A DNA stretch of 64,000 nucleotides from Flabesymbios commensalis (lineage: Eukaryota; Annelida; Polychaeta; Terebellida; Flabelligeridae), in NCBI GenBank assembly GCA_964017125.1, contig OZ024902.1:103815029-103879028 (forward strand), read 5' to 3'. Every line of letters starts with the position of its first letter. Position 1 is the first letter of the stretch. Positions 13,201 through 25,200 of the stretch are shown in pieces. The notes beneath the pieces were generated by a model. It made no database searches. It saw only the letters and a program-made list of their open reading frames with translations, and had not been told where the DNA came from. The position numbers and the translations under genes are program-made.

Positions 13201-16200
13201 TATTGTAGTAAGCTTGTGATTGGCCAGCTGTCTTGCTAAAAGTACCCTGATCGGCTGGCGAAAATATTATGGAGGGGAGGGGTGGGTGTAGACAGACACC
13301 TGTGTGGAGCCCAGCAAACACGAGGATTTGACCCAATGCTGTTTCATTATTGGCCCACCGCCAACGGCGCTGGGCCAACATTGAAACAACATTGGGTCAA
13401 GTCCTCGTGTTTCCTGAGAGAGCTGTCTGCATTTGGATACACGCGTGCCGTCTGTGTCTGGTTGAAACAGGCTGCACAGTGCTCTGTGTAAATACATGTA
13501 TGTGGGACGTATTCCGTAATACATCGTATTTGCCTTACCTAATAGTTATACCCAGAGTGTTTAATTGATTAAGTCTTCCCCCCACCCTATTAATTAAAAT
13601 ATCTGAAACTATTGTTTTTGATGGACAATATCGGACCTAGTTAATGTAACTTTAATTAACATCAGGTGGCCTAAATCATGTGAATGGACCATATGATACA
13701 TCAAAGATCGGGGGATGGATTAAGTTTAGTCAAGGGGGCACTTTTAAATTTCATTTTTGTCACCAAAATGTGTGAACCAATCCAAACAATACTGTTTTTT
13801 GGGGAAGGGGGGCTATGGTCATTGAAGTTCAGTGTTGGTGGCAACTTCTTTAGCTACTGGCGTGTGTTATAAGTATCCTGCTGAAATTTTCCTAATTATA
13901 TCTTATGGTCCGAGAAGTTTTTCCTGTATTGTGTTCAAAAATATATACCAGTAGAGTTTTAGCAGGACAATAGTTAATAATATTTTTTTTTTATTACAGT
14001 TTGGCTGGATGTGATGTTGCCGGTGATGAATTCCCGTCCTCTCTCTAATTACACTATTAATTACCTGGATGGACTTTTTCAGTAAGTGTTTTATCATGTC
14101 TAGTATGTATCATATTACTGTATTATAAGGTTCATTGTTGTGAAATGAGTTTGTATAGATGTGTACCATATGATGTTGAAAGAAGGTAAATTACGGAGAC
14201 AAGATTTATATGGTCACGTTGTTAAACTAATATTCACAGCAATTGTGCAACTGTAATGATCATAAATTAGTAAAAAATTCTATTTGAGCAAACAATGTTT
14301 TGCAAACAACAAGTTGAATGCAGTATCGAGTAAGCTCATTTAGATTTGACCAGATTTTTTTGGGGGACAAACATCCTTTGTTTTTTTGCTTGACAAGTGT
14401 ACCAAGTTATCAAACAAAATGCCCTACTTGCGCAAATAATCATTCGATCTTCACAATTTTTTTTCAAACACTGATGGATTACCCTGGTTAAGTTTGAATA
14501 TTGTTTACTTTTCATAATATATTCAAGATGACCTTCTTTACAAATTAACCTAAAGGCTCTGCAGTGGCAAAAATTCTGAACACTGATACATTACCCTGGT
14601 TAAATTTGAAAATAGGCTAATTTGCATATCCAAAATATCTAAGATATAGACCCATCATTACTGCAATGGCAATAAACTTGTAATTGTGGAAGGTGGAGAC
14701 TTTCATATTTGCCCTGCAAATACAACATCTAGTTTTAGCAGTGAATCTGTAGTTGTGTTTGCATTCAAAATATTATTGTTATAATCGATGCATTGTGTTG
14801 AATTAACTTTACAATGTTAACAGGTTGCATCTAAATCTGAAACGTGGGTATGGTGTTGTCACTTTTCGTGACTTTTTTCCAATATTAGATCAAATGTTCA
14901 CATCACAATCTAACTTGCCACATAACCAACAAAAAAAGCTGCTGCAACTTTATCCAAAACTCAAGGTAAGTACTTTATTTGTCATGATTGCAGTAGGTCC
15001 TTATGTTGATACACCCCTTTCACCCAGCATGTTGGTTACTACTATAATTCACAGCTTCTAAGCCCACAATTAGTTATTAATGTGATTTACATGCATATTA
15101 GAAATCCTTTATATAAAAAATCAGCTTTCTACTCGTCTCTTGTCAAATTGAAATAAATCCTATCCATTTTATTGTGAAATTTTGATTAAATCTATGTTAC
15201 AGTGCTCCCCCACTGTATCACCCCTGGATATAATGCCAACCTCGCCTCCCGCAATTGAAGTGTTGGAACGGATTTCTACCGATGTTAATTCCCGCACTAC
15301 AGTGCCTTACTGCTGTATCCGCCAATGATTTTCAAGTCCCAATTTCACTTATTGCCAACAGGTCTCTAATTTATCATTCCGCAGACATCTTGCCTGTTAA
15401 ATAAACACAATGACCACCTGTGCATTGCACACAATCAGCAGTAGGCATGCGAGTTTCAAGTTCAGGCAAGTATGACAGTGATTAAACAACAGTAGAGGGG
15501 GGTCGTTGATTGGAGTATGTAACTTACCGTGTTTTTTGTCAGTGCAAGCATTTATTTTTAAGTCTTGTGCACTAGCATTGACAAAACACTGAACCAACAT
15601 TTGACTGTCTCGTGTGAGCTTATGTCAGAATCCTAATGATTTATTTTATATAAAATGTTTCTCATTATCTCATTAGGGCGATCAAAATTTACCAATCAGT
15701 GATGAAGCAATATAATAAAATATTGACTCACCAGACATGATCCATTCTTGGTACAATGTTGGCCTAGCATTGCAAACATTGTTTGAACCATCTGATGGGC
15801 ATATTTATTCACAGAAACTCAACAAGAATTCTACATGGCCTAATTAAACTACTGAATTCTTTATCAATACGATTCTTTGTGGTATAATTTAAAAAAAAAT
15901 ATTAGATGGCCCAAGCGATGGTGCAGATGTGTGCTAATCAATGTAAACTTTCACTCTTTTGATTTACTCATTAGTTGAAATAAACAGAGTCAAATTATAA
16001 ATCAAGCACACATATTACTAATGTCATTGGGTTTCGTGAGTGTGACCTATTGCCTCTACTTTGTCAGGCGCCTATGTGTGGTATAGGCCACTTTTAAGTG
16101 CTAAACAACCAGTATTAACTGATTTGTTATCATGCATACCGGGGTACACTGTATATAATATGTTATTTTCCATAGTGCTATAAATAAAACAATCTTATGT

Positions 16201-19200
16201 ACCGTACTGAGATTGATGGATGCTCTTATTTTTTTATTATTATAATTAGAATGAGTTGGAACACTCAATTTTTGTCAGAAATAATAATAATCAGCTCACA
16301 AATATCCACAGGCCTAATGCCAAATAAATGACCGAGTCCCTATGTTGTGTGTTATAGCGAGGTAGTACTGTATACATGTACATGTATATAAATTTAAAAA
16401 AAATACTCATGTTTAATTTTTTATAGATATCTTTGCAAACCAAATTTATTCACATGTTTTTGATAATTTGTAGACAGTTGCCATAGGAGGAAACCCAGAA
16501 ACCAGTTTGCGTAGCTTCTTCCCGTCTTTTTTGACAAGACTAGCAACAAACTGCCCTGCAACCCTTAAGGCAGAGGTAAGAATGAAGTGAACGTTATTAT
16601 CTTTCGTGTTTTTTCTGGGCAGAGGGGGATGTATGGGTGATATACTTTTCCAATCCCTTTAACATTAAATTGAAAATTGAGGATGTTTTTTTCTTTGGGG
16701 GTGGGGGGGGGGGTGTAGTTACTGTTATCACCTGCTTTACAAATCATAATGGTGCTGCTCCAAAGATAATGCCAGATAATGAAGTTTTGTTTTCACTATA
16801 TATATTGTGATAATTTTTTTTCAATTAGGAAGGTTGTACTATAATTTTTACATTATCATCTTTAGTGACACCTACTTGTTCACTCTTAATTTTGGTGCAA
16901 CATGATTTGTATTCACAAATTGCAATTGTATGAATGTAGCTCTAAATGAGGAATGACATTTATTTTGAAATAATATCTTGCGATTGGTTATTGTTTGCTT
17001 ATTGGCCAGCTGTGGACATAGGCTGTGTGTGTTATATTCTAGGGTCGTCAGTGATGAAATATTTGCACAAAAATTATGATCAGCCCATAGTCTGTATTTT
17101 CTTAGTCTTCCAAGTGTCGCTGCTGTCTGCTTTTGGTGTGATTTGCAGTAGTAATTTAGACCTGGATATAAATGAAAATGGCCTGATTTTATATAATAGA
17201 CAAAAGTAATTTCTTAAATGAATACTCAAAATCTCCCTATTGTAATGAATTATATACTTTTTAATTTAGTAAATTTATTCAAAGTTATTAAATACCATGT
17301 GTTGCCTAAATGTGACGAGGGTGATTAAAAGGTTAAATTGATAAATTGCAACATGTGTAGATTATATTTTAAAATAAGAGCCTTATGTAAAGCTTCAGTT
17401 CCTGAAGAAAATATTTAAAGATTGTATCAATATATGTCAATATTATGTTAATTTAATCTGTCACAATGGCTCATTTGCATATGAGGATCGTTAAGATTCA
17501 ACAAGTGGGTCAGAGTGCTCGTATCCTCCCTATACATGTTAAAGAGGGAGACATACGAGGAAAATCAACGAGCTTCTATATTCTCGTAAGTGGCTGACCA
17601 CGGTCACGAGAATTAATAAGATCTTGTATCTTTTCTGGTTGATAAAATGGGACCCAGATGATTTGGTCTCTTGTTTGAATCCCAACATTTTTTGCCAGCT
17701 AAAAATTTATTGAAGTATCTGGTGCTCTATTTACCGGGTAATGAAAATTAAAGACTCCTCTGAGCTCCATGTGCTAGTGCATGGCCGTTGAGGACTGTTA
17801 GGCCACTATGTTTAATTCAGAAAAAATTCAAAATCTAATGAAGGAGGGCGGAAAAAAAAATTTGAGAAAAAAAACCATTGAACCTGTTTTTAGCTCCCGC
17901 CGTCGCCGTAGGTGAGCGAAGGGAGCTATGGATTCTACCTCCGTTTTTTTTTGGCCTCTTCTTTTGCCTATAACTTTGTGAGAAAATAAGCTAGGATAAC
18001 AATTTTTGGTATGTGGGTTACTTCCAGGTGGCTAATGGACGGGTTAAAATATTTTTAATCTGAATTCAATACGCAAGGTTGCAGAGGAGAAAATGATGAT
18101 GTGACGGCGTTGGGCCGTCCGTAAACAATTCGTTTCCGGAGCATATCTCTGAAAGTACTTGTCCGATTGTCTTCAAATTTTACACACAACACCCCTAAGG
18201 GGTCTAGTTGTGCCTTTTGGGGTATTTGAACTTTGACCTACTTCTGGTTCAGAACTATGACCTATTTAGACGTTTTGACGCGCACTTCGTTTCCGGAGCA
18301 GATCTCGAAAAGTACTGGGCCGATGACAGTCATATTGCACATACATGTTCTCTAAGGTCCCTTGTTGTGCCTTTTCAGGTTTTTGGACCTTGACCTTGAA
18401 GTTGACCCAGCACTTTGACCTAATTTATAACATCGGTAAATCCGACTGAAATATTTTGCGGAATATCATGAAAACCGCTTAAGATAGCTACACCATTACT
18501 ATAAAACAAATTGTGAGGTTTCAGGAGAGGATGCATCTTGAAAAATTTCAAGTCGATAAAATTAAAAATGGCCGCCTATCGGCCATTATTCACCTCGACA
18601 GGCCTGATATTGCAGAATATCATGAAAACCGCTCAAGATAGCTACACCATTAATATAAAATAAATTGTAAGGTTTCAGGAGAGGATGCATCCTGAAAAAT
18701 TTGAAATTGATAAAATTCAAAATGGCCGCCTATCAGCCATTATTCACCTCGACAGGCCTGATATTGTGGAATATCATGAAAACCGCTCAAGATATCTACA
18801 CCATTACTATAAAACAAATTGTAAGGCTTCAGGAGAGGATGTATTTTGAAAAAATCCATTTTGTCCAAGTTCAAAATGGCCGCCAATCAGCCATTATTCA
18901 CTTTCACATGGCCGTTATTTGGTAAACCGTGCTAGATGGCTAGACCATTACTATAAAACAAAATGTGTGATTTCAGGAGAGGATGCATTTTGAAAAAATT
19001 CGACTTGGTAAAATTTAAAATGGCCGCTTATCGGCCATTATTCACTTTCACATGGCCGTTATTTGGTCAACCGTGCTAGATGGCTAGACCATTACTGTAA
19101 AACGAAATGTGAGATTTCAGATGAGGATGCATCTTGAAAAAAATTGACTTGATCAAATTTAAAATGGCCGCCTTTTCGGCCATTATTCATTTTCACATGG

Positions 19201-22200
19201 CCGTTATTTGGTAAACCGTGCTAGATGGCTAGACCATTACTATAAAACAAAATGTGTGATTTCAGGAGAGGATGCATCTTGAAAAAATTCGACTCGATAA
19301 AATTCAAAATGGCCGCTTATCGGCCATTATTCACTTTCACATGGCCGTTATTTGGTCAACCGTGCTAGATGGCTAGACCATTACTGTAAAACGAAATGTG
19401 AGATTTCAGATGAGGATGCATCTTGAAAAAAATTGACTTGATCAAATTTAAAATGGCCGCCTTTTCGGCCATTATTCATTTTCACATGGCTGATATTTGG
19501 TAAACCGTGCTAGATGGCTAGACCATTACCTGATTACTATAAAACAAAGTGTGAGTTTTCGGGGGAGGATGCACCCTGAAAATTTTTAACTTACGAATTC
19601 AAAATGGCCGACAATCAGCATTATTTACCTCGATAGGTCTGATATCAAGTAAACCGTGCTAGATAGCTAGACCATTACTATAAAACAAAATGTGACGTTT
19701 CGAGAAAGGATGCATTTTAAAAACTTTCGACTCAATCGAATTCAAAATGGCCGCCTATCGGCCACTATTTACTTTCACATTGCTGATATTTGGTAAACCG
19801 TGTTAGATAGCTGGACCATTACTATAAAACAAAATGTGAGATTACAAGAGAGGATGCATCTTGAAAAAAATTGACTCGATTAAATTCAAAATGGCCGCCT
19901 ATCGGCCATTATTCACTTTCACATAGCCGGTTTTTAGTAACCGTACTAGATGGCTGGACCATTACTATAAAACAAAATGTGAGATTTCAGGAGAGGATGC
20001 ATCTTGAAAAATTTGTGACTTGATCAAATTCAAAATGGCCTCCTATCGGCCATTATTCACTTTCGCATGGGCGATATTTGGTAAACCGTGCTAGATGGCT
20101 AGACCATTACTATAGAATGAAATGTGAGATTTCAGCTGAGGATGCATCTTGGAAAATTTTGACTTGATCAAATTCAAAATAGCCGCCTTTAGGCCATTAT
20201 TCACTTTCACATGGCTGATATTTGGTAAACCATGCTAGATAGCTAGACGATTACTATAGAATGAAATGTGAGATTTCAGCTGAGGATGCATCTTGAAAAA
20301 TTCTGACTCGATCAAATTCAAAATGGCCCCTTATCGGCCATTATTTACTTTCACATGCCCAATATTTTGCAAACTGTGTTAGATGTTAGTCCATTACTAT
20401 AAAACAAAATTTGAGGTTTCGGGGGAGGATGCACCCTAAGTTTTTAACTAATTTATATCGAATTCAAAATGACTGTAAATCAGCTATTCGTTAACTCGAT
20501 TGGCCTGATATCGGGTAAACCATGCCAGATAGGTAGACCATTACTGGGATACTGATTAGGATCATTAATTTCAATGGAGGTTTGCAATCTCTGACAGACT
20601 GTCTAGTTCTTATCTTACTCTTAGACTGGGTTTCTTAGACCTAGTTGTCTTGCGTCTTGATTTTTGACCTAGACTAGGACTACATTAATAACCCTATACA
20701 AAATTGCTTAAATCAAATTCTAATTCGGAGCGGGAGCTCCTGGACTTATGTAGTCTTGTTTGAAAAGTTAATGAGGGCGACGAAATAAAAAAAACATTGG
20801 ACATGTTTCTGGAAAAGTTATTGAAGGCGACGAAATAAAATTTAAAAAAAAGTTAAATAGGAAGACAAAAAAAACAAGCAAAAAAAACATAGCTGGACAA
20901 ATATTTCTTATATCTCGAAATGAACTTTTTATTTCCCGAAATTGACTTTTTTTTTTGGAAATCGGCAACAGTCTAATGCGCGCGCTGGGCAGAAAAAAAC
21001 CCATGGTTTTTTTTGGTAATGCGCGGCCTAAATCTGGTGCGCACGCTCATCTAAACGGAGAAAAAAAACATGGTGGCCTTAGTTATGTGAAATTATCTAT
21101 GTGCCTTTTTTCCATTCTTTACAGTTGCTGAAAAATCTACTTGTGTGCTTATCTACAGACAGACAATGTTACAGTGTCTGGTGCCAAGTCTACACAAAAC
21201 ATCTTTCACAGTCTGGGTAAGATTATATTTATAGGCACATATACATGTATATTTACATCAACATTTTCCATTGGGTATTGCCTTTATTTGACTAAAAGTG
21301 CTATTCACATGTATAGGCGTAGTGTTTATTCAATGTGATCAGTTACACAATGCACATGATACAACAGATGGGTCATTGTATTTCACATGTATAGGTGTAG
21401 TGTTTATTCACTGTGATCAGTTACACAATACACATGATACAACAGATGGGTCATTGTATTTCACATGTATAGGTGTAGTGTTTATTCACTGTGATCAGTT
21501 ACACAATACACATGATACAACAGATGGCTCATTGTATTCTTGTGAGAAAATATTGTCACCCATGAGCATATTTGTCTGTACCGTACATGTATTTACATAT
21601 ATCAGCGTCCAATCAATCCACTTAAGAAATGTCAGTATTATCTGTATTGATTCACACTATTTTTATTCACTCAAGCTACAATGTGATATAAGTACACAAT
21701 GTGAACAGTTAGCATATGCCTTATATTCCAATCTTATATGTTTATAGTTTGTTTCAGCAAAATATTCCGTTAATTCTACCTTGTTCAATTGGCTGACTAT
21801 TCTTGAGAAAGCTTTGGAATGGAATGCCAGTGTAGCTTTATGTGCTAAATCATCTGAAACATAATATTTAGGATATCACCCATTTTCAATTTTGTATTAA
21901 ACTGGCCTGTTCCAAACAATTTTTAATGATTGAAAATTTTGTTCTTATTTTTTCATCTACATCTTTTTCTTGTTTTTAATCATTTTATTCTGTGTTTAAT
22001 TATTGTTCGCGAATACATTTTGTAGGATCTTGCTGGATCATATATCAAACAACTGGGAGAAAATTTTACCTAAGCTTGATATCAAAACATTCAGACAAAC
22101 AGTGCGAGCTTTCAGTGTAACTAATGAAGAGCTATCTGGAACCAAAGGAGGAAGAGATGGACTAAAGCTTTGTAATAAGTCGTGCAAGGTAGGGATATTA

Positions 22201-25200
22201 AGTTTGTATTTTAACTTTTTTATTACCGAGTAACTCATCCAGCTCTGCTTGTCTGTCCTCAACTGGCACTGTATCTTTTACAAATAACACAGCTATCAAC
22301 ATTAAACTCTTACAGATGTCCGGCAATTGTCTTTAAATTGGACCCGAGTTGTCGAATAGGTCACTAGTTTTGCCTGTCAAAATTCATTTTATACACCATC
22401 CCAACCAAACAAGAGACATTTACCCGCTGTTTTCTTAATGCTGGGCTACCATCGCAGACAGTGGACCAGCAATAATCCAACATTGGCCAAGCGTTGTGTT
22501 TCCTGTGATATCTGTTGAAGCGTTTAAGTTAGTTTTCATGGTGTAGAGATGCATCTTGGGAAAATACAGATCTTTTGTTTGAGTTTGCAAGTACTGTTTA
22601 TTGGCCCGCCTTTTAATTTTAATTGAAAAAGGTGGGCTATTGCAATTGAAATTCGGCATCGTTGGCGTCAGCGTCGGCGGTAACATTTACTTGTGGGCGT
22701 GATAACTTGAAAAGTTTTTCATGTATCCTTCCCGGCTGGCTATTGTCGAGTATGCTCTTGTTATACATATGCATCTAGGAAAAATGCAGGTTTTCTTCGA
22801 AGATGTTATCTTGACATATATGTCATGGGCACAGTAGGTTTTCAGTCATAACCATCTAGTTTCATTCACGCTATCTTTTAATGTTTTAAGCTTTAGTGTC
22901 TTCATATTGAACACCCGCGTGCAAATGTGACCCAATCTGGCGAAATGAGTCTTAAGTTGCAGTTTGACAAACGAAGTTGCCCCAAAAGGCAAAATTACCT
23001 TGAAATGACCTATTTCTAATTTTTACATAAATGCTAGAAAGTTGTGTGATATACCGTTTTCAAAGTAGTTTTCTGTAGATTCAGAATCCAATAATATCTA
23101 TTATGAGGGTCACATATATGAGGAAACCACAGGGCAAGTTCAAATATGAGTGACCTTGATCCAAATTCCAAATTATACAGTACAGTAGAATCTACTATGA
23201 GCAGCAACTCTTATGAGCACCCAACATCCTATGGGAGGCTACTTGGCCATTCCCCAAAATGTCATTTCCTATACAAATGAGCCCCCTACATGGGCAGTTT
23301 GAAAGGCCACATTTCCTGTATCCAGAAGGTATCCACAGCCTGTGAACCTTAATGTTTTTATATAGACAATTAAGATAGTATGCGATTAGGCACTTGACGA
23401 GTGACGCGACGACAGATGTCAAAATCGCGTGACTGTCCACACACCAACGCGACATGTGAGGCGCAAAAACCAGCGTGACGACCGCGCTTGCGTACGTCGG
23501 CGCGCTAGTATGTTTTGGAAATGATCAAATAGTGTGTTTGAAAAACCGACGTGACGTCGTGCAGGCAATCGTGCAGGATTTCAGGGAAATTTAGACATTT
23601 GTTTGTGATGTTATTACAATGGACATACTTCACGGCATATCACACATCCATCCCATTTTGGATTCACAATTTCTATAGCAACATTGATTGAACCAGCATA
23701 TGCTCAAGCTTTTGTTTGCTGTGTAGCGGGACAATGCTCTTGAGCTGTGTCAGAATAACGGCAGTGTCAGTTATGATTGAACAGGTTATCCTTCCAACAG
23801 TACGGTGATACGGTAGATAAGTGACACAACATAACTAATCCCCTCTTAATACATCCGTCCTAATGAGCCATGCTCGTTCACGCATGTACCAGGCTACAGT
23901 CACAGCGCGTGTCATGACGCATAGTTAGTATACGTGCACTACTGACATTTCACAGCTCATTGCACTTGGATCAGTGCTCAGACAGTCAGACAGATTAAAC
24001 AGTGCCCCAGCCGTAAATAACTGCCCGGCAGTTCATAATAAAAATAATTGTGCTGTTTAGTTCGGCAATTACGGTACCGATAATGCATTTGTATTCAGAT
24101 ACATGTCTAAAATGAAGTACTGTAATCGTATTTAAAATTTTACAAAGTATTTGTATTGATTTGATAAATTTGATTACATGTGTATTTGACCCCATGTATG
24201 CATGTATGCCTGTACATGTATGTCGGTTTTTGCTTGTGTGCAGTACCAGACGCCTAAAATGTATGCATCATCAAAAGTATGGCTTGTTTAATATATACAG
24301 GAGAATGCAGGCAAGCAATACCTGCCTCTGTATATGCATCTGTTACCATGAGCACCAACAGATCGTATGGTCTTTCTAAATATCAATCATTTTTACTCTC
24401 CTGTCCAGTGGTCCAAAGGGATAATATTGTCTGGTTCATCCGCCTCCACTGCTGTCATATGTTTTTTTCTACTACATTTTCTGAAAAAAACTGAATTCAT
24501 AATTCACACAAACATGCATCCTCTCCAGCAATTTTTTTTAACTAAGGTAAAGGTCAATAGGTCAAGTGAAAAAAGTGTCAATGTGATAACAAAAAGATAC
24601 TCATCGCATGTCTTTAACTTTTTATGTGAATTTACCCATGGGTATGGAGATAAACTAATTAGATTTTTCACTGATATTCAAAATACCTGCCAAAAAGTAT
24701 TATGGAAGTGTTTGCAAACATACAGTCTAACGTTATAACGAAGTACCAGGGACCTAAAAAATCACTTTGTAATATTCAAAATTCGCTTTAAGCGTGATCT
24801 TCCACACTCCCTTTTAATTATAAATTAAGGACAATAAAAACAAATAGCATGAAGCACTATCATAGTGTATATATAGTACTTAGTAATCCGGTCATTATAT
24901 AAATGTTCTTTAACAAATTATCTTCTGTGTAGCACTGGATACGACTTTTCTCACTACAAAATTTTGAAAATCTATCATATTGTCAAATATTGTATCATTA
25001 ATGTCTGGTTGATGGTCAATATATCGCTTCAGCTGAGCAAGAGCTTCCATGGCAGATGCAGTTGCTCGTGGGGATGGGGGACTACATAATAATAATACAG
25101 TTAAAATGGTACCAAAGAACATCCATGCAGACTTCACAAAGCAAACTTTAAAATAATATGTATATTACCGGCAAGTATAGCTCCTTGGGCGTATAAATCT

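Larger units (their letters stand above)
8320..13999. other. TMEM214 intron 8320..13999, remaining sequence
   Basis: Holds B3, A1, the pogo/Tigger-type element and CAGCAAACAC MITEs listed separately. A dispersed repeat at about 8560..8660 (aacactcaat, atcagctcgca, atccacaggcctaa) recurs at about 16260..16320. No extra exon was recognised. Confidence 0.5.

Noticed and set aside
21298-21747. Open frame of 149 codons with three copies of a 26-residue repeat
   Set aside because: It is the translation of a 78-bp minisatellite inside a TMEM214 intron; there are no domains, and the frame exists only because the unit length is a multiple of three.
24520-24545. gcatcctctcc word resembling an antisense piece of a family C unit
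   Set aside because: Only about 15 bases match, which is too short to count as a copy against the orientation bias; it should be kept in mind when the bias is tested.
24910-25137. Small secreted protein (hydrophobic start MKSAWMFFGTILTVLLL)
   Set aside because: The later half resembles a transposase tail better, there is no conserved cysteine pattern, and the hydrophobic start is probably chance.
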